Assembly (NCBI RefSeq): GCF_017310015.1
Contig: NZ_CP022297.1
Coordinates: 1,116,001-1,180,000, forward strand
Direction: 5' to 3'
DNA: 64,000 bases
Origin: Marinobacterium iners
Lineage (GTDB): Bacteria; Pseudomonadota; Gammaproteobacteria; Pseudomonadales; Balneatricaceae
Numbering within the stretch: the stretch's first letter is position 1; every line of letters starts with the position of its first letter. The notes beneath the pieces were generated by a model. It was not told the origin of the DNA. It was given only the letters and a program-made list of their open reading frames with translations, and did not search any database. The position numbers were made by a program, and so were the translations under genes. This document shows, in pieces, positions 1 through 8,420 of this stretch.

Positions 1-125
1 ACCATTCGTGTCAGTTTTTCCAGATCCATTTCCTGCCGCGCCACGACTTCACTCAGCTTGTCGATGGCGTCTTCCTGAAAAGCGATGCGTGATTCCAGCT
101 CTGCCAGGGTATCGTTGTCGGCCAT
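1..125 (-). CDS. slyX: SlyX family protein (partial, N-terminal 41 residues)
   Basis: The start codon lies at 125 on the minus strand and the gene runs off the left edge of the window, so only the N-terminal 41 residues are seen (they begin MADNDTLAELESRIAFQED). This stretch is an acidic, heptad-rich coiled coil, and the motif LESRIAFQEDAIDKLSEVV is characteristic of SlyX, a small protein of about 70 residues whose function is not established. An AGGAGG-like ribosome binding site lies just upstream (GGAGGTCATT before ATG). The gene diverges from the cold-shock-domain gene at 316. Confidence 0.8.
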   Translation of the reverse strand, partial: MADNDTLAELESRIAFQEDAIDKLSEVVARQEMDLEKLTRM

Positions 126-315
126 AATGACCTCCTTGCTGTTTGGACGGGGTCCATAGGATAGTTCATAGGTCCCTCTGTCAGAAAGCCTGTCAGGCTT
201 AAGCCATTGAAAAAAAATGATGAATAGAGTATATCTGACGAGCTTCAATGCGCGTCTTCCTAAATCTGCGCATCTTATATTGTATAAACATTCAGCTAAT
301 AAACAGAGAAGATCA

Positions 316-780
316 ATGAGTGGTAATCAGTTAATCAAGAGTGTGTTGGCCAGTGTTCTGGCTGCGTTTATTATTCCTTTTCTGCTGCAGCGCGTTGCGG
401 GAGTTGAAATAGGGTTCACCTTGCCGGTTTTGGCAATCATTGCTGTTGTGGTTCTGCTTGTAACCCTGGCCAGTGCCTGGCAACCTGCGGGTTCTGCCGC
501 TACGGCGCGGACAGCTCGTCCGTTTTCCGATGCTTCAGAGCAGGATGATGACGAAGGTGACGAGAACGACGGTCGTGAAATCGGCAGCGTTAAATGGTTC
601 AACGTGTCCAAGGGGTTCGGTTTCATCACGCGTGAAAATGGTGATGATGTGTTTGTTCATTTCCGCAACATCCGTGGCCGTGGTCACCGCTCTCTGAACG
701 AAGGTCAGAAAGTTCGCTTCAGCGTGCGTGAAAGCGACAAAGGCCTGCAAGCTGAAGACGTGTCCATCGTTCGCAGCTGA
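316..780 (+). CDS. Membrane-anchored cold-shock-domain protein
   Basis: A 154-residue protein with two hydrophobic helices (about residues 6-24 and 33-54), an Ala/Pro/Thr then very acidic linker (71-86, DASEQDDDEGDENDG), and a C-terminal cold-shock domain (88-154). The domain has intact RNP1 (KGFGFI, 99-104) and RNP2 (VFVHF, 112-116), so single-stranded RNA/DNA binding is expected. I chose ATG 316 because AGAGAAGA precedes it and the hydrophobic helix follows at once. The reading frame is open back to 217, but those 33 residues look non-coding, and the approximately 190-base upstream interval may include a long 5' leader, as in csp genes. The helices predict an inner-membrane protein with the domain in the cytoplasm. 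Membrane fusion is inferred from sequence; the cold-shock domain itself is certain. Confidence 0.85.
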   Translation: MSGNQLIKSVLASVLAAFIIPFLLQRVAGVEIGFTLPVLAIIAVVVLLVTLASAWQPAGSAATARTARPFSDASEQDDDEGDENDGREIGSVKWFNVSKGFGFITRENGDDVFVHFRNIRGRGHRSLNEGQKVRFSVRESDKGLQAEDVSIVRS

Positions 781-787
781 CCCCCTC

Positions 788-817
788 TGCCGGTAGCTTC
801 GCTGCCGGCACCTTTCC
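788..817 (+). terminator. Candidate terminator after the cold-shock gene
   Basis: The inverted repeat TGCCGG-tAGC-ttc-GCTg-CCGGCA at 788-810 is followed by a pyrimidine-rich CCTTTCCTTCC rather than a pure T tract. It sits between the convergent ends of the cold-shock gene (780) and hrpB (831). The hairpin is seen directly; its termination function is inferred and weak because of the interrupted T run. Confidence 0.45.
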
Positions 818-830
818 TTCCTTCCCTATT

Positions 831-3353
831 TCAAGACGGCTGACGTCGTTTGGTGTATCGAGTCGGCGCTGCGTTGGCAGGGTCATCCGGCCAGGGGTGT
901 TTTGGATAGCGTCCCTTCATCTCCTTCTTCACCTCCCGGTAACTTCCAGCCCAGAATGCGGCCAGATCGGATGTCACCTGTAGCGGTCGTTGTGCCGGCG
1001 ACAGCAGGTGCAGTGTGAGGGGAATCCCGTGGCCTACACGGGGAGTATCAAGGCAGCCAAACATTTCCTGTAATTTTACCGCCAGTACCGGAGGCGACTG
1101 GCTGTAGTCGATTCGATAGCTGGAACCTGAAGGAACGGGTATCCGTTCGGGGGCGAGCTGATCCAGCAACTGCTGTTGTGGCCAGTCCAGCCGGCTGCGC
1201 AAAATCGACAGTAGATCGAGCCGAGTCAGATCGTCCTGTCGAGTAACAGTATCCAGCCAGGGCAACAGCCATTGCTCCAGAGTCTGTAGCAGCCCTGCAT
1301 CGGACAGGTCGGGCCATTGGGCATCATTGTCCTGGCTGGCGGCAAACGCCACTCGTGCCCTGAACTGCTCGACTTCAGGTGTGAAGCTCAGCCGCAGCAA
1401 CCCTTCACGCTGCAGCAGCGACATAATGGCTCTGCGCCTGTGCTCCGCCGTTACTTCCTGCAGCTGTGTTCGGCTCAACACCAGATTGCCGATGCACACC
1501 TGCCGTTCAGCCACAAATCTGTCCTGTCGGCTGTCCCACTCGACGACCTCTTCAGTTCGTTTGAGATCCTTTAGCTGACTTTCGAACAGCGAGGGGGCCA
1601 GGGTACTGGCCAGTCTGATTCTGTCCGAAGCGCGTCCATTGTGGCTGCTGAGTGTGGCGATCGCGAGCCATTCATGTTTGCGCAACGGGTCCTGTTCGGC
1701 CAGCGTAACCCCGCGCCCCTGGCTTAGACGGTATTGTGCAGAGCCGGGTTCACGCTGCCGCGCGATCCGGTCAGGGTAGGCGCAGGCAACCAGATAGCCG
1801 ATCCAGTGGGGCTGATCCGGGCTGCCGCTGTCCAGCTGGCAGGTAATATCGCTGCAGCTGCTGCGCAGCTGGCTTGCAAGCTGCTGCAGTCTGCGCCGAT
1901 GTGGCTCGCGGCCTGTACTGTGCAACCAGTCAAGCCGCTGGCGCAGGTCGGCGGACTGAGTATTCAGCGGGTCTCGCTCGGTCAGCAGTACCGCAAGGTC
2001 TGCCGCCAATGGCAGCAGGCCGTTTTCCGCACCGCATAGCAACATGTGGGCAAGACGGGGGTGAGTCGGCAGCTCGGCCATGCGCTCGCCTCTGCGGGTC
2101 AGACGTAACTGGTTGGGGGCGGGGGCTTCAATCGCCTCCAGCTGCATCAGCAGCTGTATTGCCTGACTGAATGTGGCCGCAGGTGGTGGCTCCAGCCAGA
2201 TCAGTTCGGCTGGATCGTTCACGCCCCAGTTCAGCAGTTGCAGTGCCAGCGGGGCCAGATCGGCCTGAAGAATTTCCGGGCGTGTCTGGGGTTCAAGCTC
2301 ACTGTGTTGGGCTTCGGACCAAAGCCGATAGCAGGTGCCTGGCCCCAGGCGTCCAGCCCTGCCTGCACGCTGAGTGGCGCTTGCCATCGACACGCGGGTG
2401 GTGAACAGACGCGTCATGCCACTGGCGGGATCAAAACGCGCCTGTCGACTCAGCCCGGAGTCGATGACCGCTTCTATGCCCTCAATGGTCAGGCTGGTTT
2501 CCGCGATGGCGGTGGCCAGTACCACTTTGCGCTGGCCCCGGGGTGGTGACAGTATCGCCTGTTGCTGCTGATCCAGCGGCAGCTCACCATGCAGCGGGGT
2601 CAGCAGCAGCTCGGGATACTGTTCGAGAAGCGGTTCCAGCAGTGCCTGAGTGCGGCGAATTTCGGCCAGTCCCGGCAGAAACACCAGCAGGCTGCCGGCG
2701 TGCTGCTGCAGTGTCTGTGCCACCAGTTTTGCGATACGAGGCTCGATCGGCTCGTCGCTGCGACTGCGGGCGGACCAGATGATCTCCACCGGGTGGCTGC
2801 GGCCACTGGATTGCACCACAGGTGCGCCGCCGAGTAGTGCAGACAATGTCGAGTGCTCGAGGGTTGCCGACATCAGCAGCAGTTTGAGTGGAGGCCCTTC
2901 GCGCAGCAGCTCCCGCCCCTGCAGTGCCAGTGCCAGACTGAGGTCGGCATCCAGGCTGCGCTCGTGAAATTCATCCAGAATCAACAACCCTATGCCTTCA
3001 AGCTCCGGATTTTCCTGCAGCATGCGCACCAGCACCCCGCCGGTGACCACTTCCAGGCGGGTGGCCTCACTGGTGCGTGTTTCGAGCCGAACACGATAGC
3101 CAACACGCTTGCCGACCGGCTCACCCAGTTGCTGTGCCAGTCGTTGGGCTGCAGCCTTGGCCGCAAGTCGTCGTGGTTCCAACAGGATGATTTTCTGTCC
3201 TGCCAGCCAGGGCTGGTCCAGCAGTGCAAGTGGCACGCGTGTGGTTTTGCCCGCACCGGGTTCGGCTTCAAGAATCAGTTCGTTCTGTTGCTCAAGGGTG
3301 GCAACGATCTCTGGCAGCAGTGAGTCGATCGGCAGCTGAGAGAGGTCGGGCAT
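831..3353 (-). CDS. hrpB: ATP-dependent RNA helicase HrpB (DEAH/DEFH box)
   Basis: An 840-residue superfamily 2 helicase. Walker A is GAGKTT (about residues 33-38) and motif II is DEFHERS, the DEFH variant typical of HrpB rather than the DEAH of HrpA. Motif III is SATLE and motif VI is QRAGRAGR. The helicase core is followed by the helicase-associated and HrpB C-terminal domains, ending in a basic tail (ARYTKRRQPS-like). The length matches the family (about 820-850). The frame is open to 3524, but the extra residues are not family-like. AAGGA lies about 8 bases before ATG 3353 (MPDLSQLP), with a second ATG at 3359. The gene diverges from the YigZ-family gene. The RNA substrate of HrpB is not established. 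Confidence 0.93.
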   Translation of the reverse strand: MPDLSQLPIDSLLPEIVATLEQQNELILEAEPGAGKTTRVPLALLDQPWLAGQKIILLEPRRLAAKAAAQRLAQQLGEPVGKRVGYRVRLETRTSEATRLEVVTGGVLVRMLQENPELEGIGLLILDEFHERSLDADLSLALALQGRELLREGPPLKLLLMSATLEHSTLSALLGGAPVVQSSGRSHPVEIIWSARSRSDEPIEPRIAKLVAQTLQQHAGSLLVFLPGLAEIRRTQALLEPLLEQYPELLLTPLHGELPLDQQQQAILSPPRGQRKVVLATAIAETSLTIEGIEAVIDSGLSRQARFDPASGMTRLFTTRVSMASATQRAGRAGRLGPGTCYRLWSEAQHSELEPQTRPEILQADLAPLALQLLNWGVNDPAELIWLEPPPAATFSQAIQLLMQLEAIEAPAPNQLRLTRRGERMAELPTHPRLAHMLLCGAENGLLPLAADLAVLLTERDPLNTQSADLRQRLDWLHSTGREPHRRRLQQLASQLRSSCSDITCQLDSGSPDQPHWIGYLVACAYPDRIARQREPGSAQYRLSQGRGVTLAEQDPLRKHEWLAIATLSSHNGRASDRIRLASTLAPSLFESQLKDLKRTEEVVEWDSRQDRFVAERQVCIGNLVLSRTQLQEVTAEHRRRAIMSLLQREGLLRLSFTPEVEQFRARVAFAASQDNDAQWPDLSDAGLLQTLEQWLLPWLDTVTRQDDLTRLDLLSILRSRLDWPQQQLLDQLAPERIPVPSGSSYRIDYSQSPPVLAVKLQEMFGCLDTPRVGHGIPLTLHLLSPAQRPLQVTSDLAAFWAGSYREVKKEMKGRYPKHPWPDDPANAAPTRYTKRRQPS

Positions 3354-3488
3354 GGTCATAATCCTTGGCAGTTCGGGCCTGCGAAGTGTACCAGCAACGC
3401 AGGCGGGGCGCTGCCCGCGACCGGACAGAAGACCGTGCGATGTACTATCATCCCGCGTGGACCTAACAATCGAGGACCTGCGTTGCTC

Positions 3489-4097
3489 ATGACCTGTTAC
3501 AAAACCCTGGCCGAACCGGTACACAGCGAGATCGAGATCAAGAAGTCACGCTTTATCGGCTGTATTGAGCCGATCCACTCCCATGCGGCCGGACTTGAAC
3601 GGGTGGCCGAGCTTTGGCGGCAGCACCCGGAAGCGCGGCATATCTGCTATGCGATGCTGGTGGCCGGGCAGGTGCGTCAGTCCGATGACGGCGAGCCTTC
3701 GGGCACGGCGGCCCGCCCGATATTGAATGTACTGCAGCACAAAGGGCTGGATTACGTACTGGCCACGGTGGTGCGTTACTTTGGTGGTATCAAGTTGGGT
3801 GCAGGTGGTTTGGTACGCGCCTACAGCCAGGCGATCAGCGAGCCGCTGCAGCAGGTCGAATATGTCGAGGTCAAGCCTCAGGCGCAGGCGCAGATCCGGT
3901 TTGAGCATGCGCATGAAGCACTGGTGCGCCGTTTGGCCGAGCAGGCCGGGCTGGCACTTGAGGTAGAGTATCAGCAACAGGTGTTGGCCACTCTGCAGGG
4001 CGAAGCAGAGCCGCTGGAGCAATGCCTGCACCAACTGAAGGAGCAGACAAGAGGGGAGCTGGAGTTACTGAACACCAATACGGATGTTGGGGCCTGA
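3489..4097 (+). CDS. yigZ: YigZ/IMPACT family protein
   Basis: A 202-residue protein. The N-terminal UPF0029/IMPACT domain shows KKSRFIGCIEPIHSH, the conserved SDDGEPSGTAARPIL region and VRYFGGIKLGAGGLVRAYSQA. A C-terminal DUF1949-type domain (about residues 140-200) follows. Bacterial members are small cytoplasmic proteins related to eukaryotic IMPACT, a translation regulator; the bacterial role is not settled. ATG 3489 (MTCYKTLAEPV) fits the family N-terminus, and the frame upstream to 3435 is not family-like. It is divergent from hrpB and followed after 75 bases by the phosphoethanolamine transferase gene, so the two could share a transcript. Confidence 0.9.
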   Translation: MTCYKTLAEPVHSEIEIKKSRFIGCIEPIHSHAAGLERVAELWRQHPEARHICYAMLVAGQVRQSDDGEPSGTAARPILNVLQHKGLDYVLATVVRYFGGIKLGAGGLVRAYSQAISEPLQQVEYVEVKPQAQAQIRFEHAHEALVRRLAEQAGLALEVEYQQQVLATLQGEAEPLEQCLHQLKEQTRGELELLNTNTDVGA

Positions 4098-4172
4098 TTC
4101 GAGCCTGTTTTCACGTTAGCCTCACACAGTACAGAGCATGCTACAGGTCTGATAAATCTTCAGGACATATCC

Positions 4173-5888
4173 ATGCTTGTTCGCCTGTTTTCAAAACTGT
4201 CTTACCTGCCTCGTCCCCGGCTGAGCGCCGTTCAGCTGGGCTGGCTGGTGGCACTGTTGTTGGGGTTGTTCTATAACGGATCGCTCTGGCGCCTGATTCT
4301 ATCGCTTCAGTATGCTGATGCCGTACACAAGTGGTTTTTTGCCGCAGCTTTTTTACTGTTTCTGCTGGCGGTGATTCAGCTGTTTCTGGGCTTGTTGTGC
4401 TGGCCACGACTGATTAAGCCGGTGGCGGTGTTTCTGCTTCTGAGCACGGCGCAGGTCGGTTATTTCATGGACAGTTATGGCATCGTGATTGACAAGACCA
4501 TGGTGCAAAATCTGTTCGAGACCGACCCGGCAGAAGTGAGGGATCTGGTCACCGGTGCCATGTTGCTTAACTTGTTGTTGAAAGGCGTGTTGCCGTCCCT
4601 GTTGCTGCTGTGGATCAGGATCAAGCCCCAGCCGGTTAAGCGGATTCTGGTGGGGCAAACCATCAGTCTGCTCAGCTGCCTGCTCCTGATCGGGCTGAAT
4701 GCAGCACTGCTGTATAAGGACTATTCCTCGCTGTTTCGCAATCACCGTGAGATCCGCAATCTGGCGCTGCCGTCCAGCTACCTGTACTACACAGGGCGAT
4801 ACCTCAGTGGAGCCTATGATGCCTCCAAGCGTGTCTTTCAGCCGCTGGGGCTGGACGCTCGACTTGAATCAGCCGGGTTTCAGACTGTATCCGCGAAAGC
4901 GCAAAAGCCTGACGTGCTGATTGTGGTATTGGGTGAGACGGCACGCAGCATGAACTTTGGCCTCAACGGCTATGCGCGAGATACCACGCCCGAGCTGGAG
5001 CGCCTGCCGGTGGTGAGCTTTACGGATGTGGAATCCTGCGGTACCAGTACAGCTGTGTCGGTGCCCTGTATGTTCTCGCTGCAGCAGCGAGAACGATATG
5101 ACGATGAGCAGGTGGCCTATCAGAGCAATGTGCTGGATATTTTGCAGCATGCAGGTGTTTCTGTACGTTGGCGTGAAAACAACTCCGGCTGCAAGGGTGT
5201 GTGTGCACGCATTCCGGTGATCGAGGCGGAGCAGCTCAATCCAGGGCACGACTGTACGGAAGAGGAATGCTTCGATGATCAGTTATTGTTCGGGTTGCAG
5301 CAGCAGCTGGAGGGGCTTAAGGGGCCTGCGGTGATCGTACTGCATCAAAAGGGCAGTCATGGGCCGGCTTATTTTGAACGTGTCCCTGAGAACTATCAGT
5401 ACTTCACACCGGTCTGCCAAAGCAGCGAGCTGCAGACCTGTGTTCAGACCGATATCGTCAACGCCTATGACAATACCATTCGCTATACCGACCATCTTTT
5501 GGCACGGGTGATCGAGCTGTTGCAGCGGCAAGAGCAGCTTAACGCCGCCATGCTCTATGTCTCAGATCATGGCGAGTCGTTGGGGGAGAATAACCTCTAC
5601 TTGCATGGTATGCCTTGGCTGCTGGCGCCAGAAGAGCAAAAGCAGGTGCCTCTGATCACCTGGCTGTCAGCCGGGTTCCAGCAGGAGCATGGTGTTGACT
5701 GGCAGTGCCTCAAGGCAAACAGCGACAAACCACTCAGCCATGACTTCCTGGCCCATTCTCTGTTGGGGCTGATGCAGGTCAGTACATCAGTCTACCAGCC
5801 AGAGCTGGATCTGTTTGCGCCTTGTCGTAATGGGCAGCGGAGTCTCGCGACAGTACACAATCAGTCGGCCCGGAAGGCTGATGGCTGA
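4173..5888 (+). CDS. eptA: Lipid A phosphoethanolamine transferase (EptA family)
   Basis: A 571-residue inner-membrane protein: five transmembrane helices within the first roughly 215 residues, then a periplasmic sulfatase-fold domain. The family catalytic residues are all present: metal ligand E255 in GET, nucleophile T293 in CGTSTAVSVPCMFS, and D465-H466 in SDHGES. The RDTTP and LYLHGMPW segments are also conserved. EptA enzymes move phosphoethanolamine from phosphatidylethanolamine to lipid A phosphates, which lowers negative charge and confers resistance to polymyxin and cationic peptides. Paired cysteines (for example the CKGVC and CTEEEC segments) fit the disulphide-rich periplasmic domain. 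Its 3' end overlaps the convergent kinase gene by 28 bases. The neighbouring kinase/regulator/PAP2 genes suggest a lipid A modification locus. Paralogues (EptB, EptC) act on other sugars, so the acceptor is inferred. Confidence 0.9.
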   Translation: MLVRLFSKLSYLPRPRLSAVQLGWLVALLLGLFYNGSLWRLILSLQYADAVHKWFFAAAFLLFLLAVIQLFLGLLCWPRLIKPVAVFLLLSTAQVGYFMDSYGIVIDKTMVQNLFETDPAEVRDLVTGAMLLNLLLKGVLPSLLLLWIRIKPQPVKRILVGQTISLLSCLLLIGLNAALLYKDYSSLFRNHREIRNLALPSSYLYYTGRYLSGAYDASKRVFQPLGLDARLESAGFQTVSAKAQKPDVLIVVLGETARSMNFGLNGYARDTTPELERLPVVSFTDVESCGTSTAVSVPCMFSLQQRERYDDEQVAYQSNVLDILQHAGVSVRWRENNSGCKGVCARIPVIEAEQLNPGHDCTEEECFDDQLLFGLQQQLEGLKGPAVIVLHQKGSHGPAYFERVPENYQYFTPVCQSSELQTCVQTDIVNAYDNTIRYTDHLLARVIELLQRQEQLNAAMLYVSDHGESLGENNLYLHGMPWLLAPEEQKQVPLITWLSAGFQQEHGVDWQCLKANSDKPLSHDFLAHSLLGLMQVSTSVYQPELDLFAPCRNGQRSLATVHNQSARKADG

Positions 5889-6889
5889 AACTCGATCCGG
5901 GCCTGGAACTGCCGAGCATCCTGGTGGTAACAAAAATGTGCTCCGGCCTTGTCACATAGCTGAGCAATGATGGGCAGGCCGTAGCCAAAGCCCTGTTGCT
6001 TGTTTTCTGGGCCTGCAGTTGCTACTGGGTTGGTCAGGATCAGTGAGTGAATATCCGCCTCAAGTGTCAGTACCCCTGTACCATGGCGGCACGCATTGCC
6101 CAGCAGGTTGTCGAGTATGACTGACAATATGAAGGGGTGAATGGACCAGTCCAGTACTGGTCCAATCTGCAGCTGCAGCTCAAGTCCCGAATGGTCACTT
6201 TGGTTGATCAGCTGCTGCAGCATGTGGCTGTCGACTTTGCAATGCTCTGAAGGCTGTTCACGGGACAGCCAAAGGAAGGAGTCGGTCAACTGCTCCATTC
6301 GATTGACGGCTTGGGCGATCCGTTGATACGCCCGTTTCTCGGCGGGATTGGTGTGATCTCTCGACATCTCCTGCAACAGATCCAGCGAGCCATGTATCAC
6401 GGTCAGGGGGGAGCGCAGTTCGTGACTGGCAAAGCGGGTAAAGTTCTGTTCCCGCTGAATAAAGCCATCAATGCGCCGTAACAGCTGGGCAAAGCGCTGA
6501 CTCATTTCGCCCAGTTCATCCTTGCGGGGCAGGGGCGTCATCTGTGGCGAAGAAGGATCAACCGCTTCAATTGCTTGCATCAACTCCCGCACGGGGCGTG
6601 TCTGTTGCCAGACCAGCAGTAGAGTGATGCCCATGGCTCCAAGCGAAAACAGTAGAATTCCTCCAATTACGAGCGCTCGTTCCATCAATTCGGATGAATT
6701 GGTTTCGTCCAGCAATTGCTCAATACTCGTTTGCTGGAGTTCTGGCTGACTGGCCATGTATTCGAGAATGGCTGCCCGGTTGGCATCCTCAATACTTTCG
6801 ACCAGGTGCCAGCCCGCCAGCCAGTACAGGCTGGTCAAGAGCAGAGTGGAGAGTCCGGTAATCAGAATGATGCGAGTTGTGAATTTCAT
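5861..6889 (-). CDS. Sensor histidine kinase (PmrB-like small kinase)
   Basis: A 342-residue inner-membrane kinase. Transmembrane helices at about 6-26 and 73-95 enclose a short periplasmic loop of about 45 residues with an acidic stretch. A HAMP-like linker follows (RPVRELMQAIEAVDP...DELGEMSQRF), then the phosphoacceptor helix FTRFASHELRSPLTVI with H156, and a HATPase domain with the N box LLGNACRHG and a G-box region GFGYGLPI. Its start overlaps the response regulator stop by 4 bases (ATGA), so the two are translationally coupled. The adjacent EptA and PAP2 genes suggest that envelope stress or cationic peptides/metals are sensed, as in PmrAB. That signal is inferred from context only. Confidence 0.88.
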   Translation of the reverse strand: MKFTTRIILITGLSTLLLTSLYWLAGWHLVESIEDANRAAILEYMASQPELQQTSIEQLLDETNSSELMERALVIGGILLFSLGAMGITLLLVWQQTRPVRELMQAIEAVDPSSPQMTPLPRKDELGEMSQRFAQLLRRIDGFIQREQNFTRFASHELRSPLTVIHGSLDLLQEMSRDHTNPAEKRAYQRIAQAVNRMEQLTDSFLWLSREQPSEHCKVDSHMLQQLINQSDHSGLELQLQIGPVLDWSIHPFILSVILDNLLGNACRHGTGVLTLEADIHSLILTNPVATAGPENKQQGFGYGLPIIAQLCDKAGAHFCYHQDARQFQARIEFQPSAFRAD

Positions 6890-7590
6890 GGCGTTTCTGT
6901 GGTGTTGGGGGCATCTGGAAGTTGTAGATACACACCGCTTCCCCTGCGGGTGTGCAGCATTGCGGAGTCGAACGGCTTGTCGAGTTGGGTTCTCAACTGA
7001 TACAGCAGTGACCGCAGCGCATCACTGTCCGGGGGCTCGTCTCCCCAGATGGCCTGCTCAAGCTCGCGACGGCTGACGACGCGGGGAGCATGTGCGATCA
7101 GGTGGCGCAGCAGAGTAAAGCCCTGAGGGGTCAGCTGCAGCGGTACATCATCGCGCCGTGCCTGTTGCTGTTCCACATCCAGTTCCAGTGGACCGAAATG
7201 CAGCAGGCGCAGTTGTTGACGTGATACGCGTCGGCTCAAGGCTTCAATGCGACAAACCAGCTCGTCCATGGCAAAGGGCTTGACCAGGTAGTCGTCGGCA
7301 CCGGCGGAAAAACCGGTGACCTTGTCACTCACTTGATCGAGAGCTGTCAGCAGCAGAATCGGGGTGGTGACACCCAGCTGACGCAGCTGCTGACAGAGCG
7401 CAAAACCACTGATGCCGGGCATCATGACATCCAGCACCAGTACGTCATGATGTTGTTGCCTGGACAGTTCGAGTGCTTGCTCGCCGGTACGGGCACAGTC
7501 AACACTGATGCCGCGCCAGCTTAAAAAGTCGGCGATTGCCTCAAGAATGCCAGGATCGTCATCGGCCAGTAGAACGGAAATCTGAGACAT
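6886..7590 (-). CDS. OmpR/PhoB-family response regulator
   Basis: A 234-residue two-domain regulator. The receiver domain (about 1-120) has the acidic pocket DDD (10-12), phosphoacceptor D54 in VLDVMMPG, T82 and K104 in LVKPF. The C-terminal winged helix (about 135-225) has LTPQGFTLLRHL and the RRGSGVYL wing. It overlaps the upstream PAP2 gene by 32 bases and the downstream kinase by 4, indicating one operon PAP2-regulator-kinase. Likely targets are this operon and the convergent eptA, by analogy with PmrA. I did not find a convincing regulator box upstream of eptA. Confidence 0.9.
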   Translation of the reverse strand: MSQISVLLADDDPGILEAIADFLSWRGISVDCARTGEQALELSRQQHHDVLVLDVMMPGISGFALCQQLRQLGVTTPILLLTALDQVSDKVTGFSAGADDYLVKPFAMDELVCRIEALSRRVSRQQLRLLHFGPLELDVEQQQARRDDVPLQLTPQGFTLLRHLIAHAPRVVSRRELEQAIWGDEPPDSDALRSLLYQLRTQLDKPFDSAMLHTRRGSGVYLQLPDAPNTTETP

Positions 7591-8341
7591 TGGGCAGACG
7601 CTCGCTTACTGATTTTAATTGCATCATAGAGCTGTCGGGGTGAAGGCTGCAATCGCGCCTGGGTGCCAGCATCAGCGCCGCCAGCAGGGCGTTGATCGAC
7701 CAACACAGTGTAAAACTCCAGATATCGTGTGACAGAAAATGTGCGCCTCGCAGCTGCTGAGTGGTTCCGAACAGCAGGCCGAGCCCCAGTGCCAGGGCAA
7801 GTGCGGCATATCGCCACCGTGGCTGGACAGTTGCCGCCGCAAAATAGAGCGCAAGCCAGGCATACCCGGCACTGGCGTGTCCGGCGGGAAAGCAGCTTCC
7901 GCTACCGTGATTGAAAAGCTGCTGCAGCAAGGGTGAGTAAGGTACATCGCCTCCAAAAGGTTGCAGGCTCCAGGGACATTCAACGCCAAGGGAGCGTTTG
8001 CCCAGCAGAATCACTCCGCTGGCAATCAGTGGCGAAATGACCAGATAGGCCAAAACTCTTCGGTAAGGTCGCAGCCGTGGATGAATGCCACTGGCCAACA
8101 ACAGGATGAGGCAAAGCAGAAGCAAGGCAATGCTGAGCTGCCGACCGCGTTGATGGAGTAACTCACTGAACAGCCAGTGCTCCTTCAGGGTCCATTCATG
8201 ACCTTCCAGCGCATAAATCCATTGGGCCAGTGTCAGGTCAAGCTGAAAACGGTGGATGATCAGGGTCGCCACCATGGCGCATGCCAGCGCCGCAAGGGCT
8301 GAGCATATGAGGCCTGTGCGGCCTGGAAGGCTGGAATTCAT
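7559..8341 (-). CDS. PAP2-family membrane phosphatase
   Basis: A 260-residue integral membrane protein with about six hydrophobic helices and the three-part PAP2 phosphatase signature: GKRSLGVECPW (a variant of the first KxxxxxxRP motif), FPAGHASAGYA (second motif, catalytic-pocket His) and RGAHFLSHDIW (third motif with nucleophile His and Asp). Such enzymes dephosphorylate lipid phosphates or diphosphates in the inner membrane (undecaprenyl diphosphate, phosphatidic acid or lipid A phosphates). I chose ATG 8341 (MNSSLPGRTG) because the hydrophobic region follows directly; the frame upstream to 8470 reads like junk. It is first in an operon with a two-component system and lies opposite eptA, so action on lipid A phosphate is plausible. 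The substrate cannot be read from the sequence. Confidence 0.85.
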   Translation of the reverse strand: MNSSLPGRTGLICSALAALACAMVATLIIHRFQLDLTLAQWIYALEGHEWTLKEHWLFSELLHQRGRQLSIALLLLCLILLLASGIHPRLRPYRRVLAYLVISPLIASGVILLGKRSLGVECPWSLQPFGGDVPYSPLLQQLFNHGSGSCFPAGHASAGYAWLALYFAAATVQPRWRYAALALALGLGLLFGTTQQLRGAHFLSHDIWSFTLCWSINALLAALMLAPRRDCSLHPDSSMMQLKSVSERLPNVSDFRSTGR

Positions 8342-8420
8342 GCTGTAACAACCGCCACTGTAGAGGGGACTGGCATGATGCCTGCCACAGAGTGAAGAGG
8401 ACGTGAAAGCCTCGCTCGCG

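Noticed and set aside
217..315. N-terminal extension of the cold-shock protein from ATG 217
   Set aside because: Residues are not membrane- or family-like, and ATG 316 has a better ribosome binding site next to the first helix.
3354..3524. Upstream extension of hrpB to 3524
   Set aside because: It would overlap the divergent yigZ start, and the residues do not match HrpB; AAGGA supports ATG 3353.
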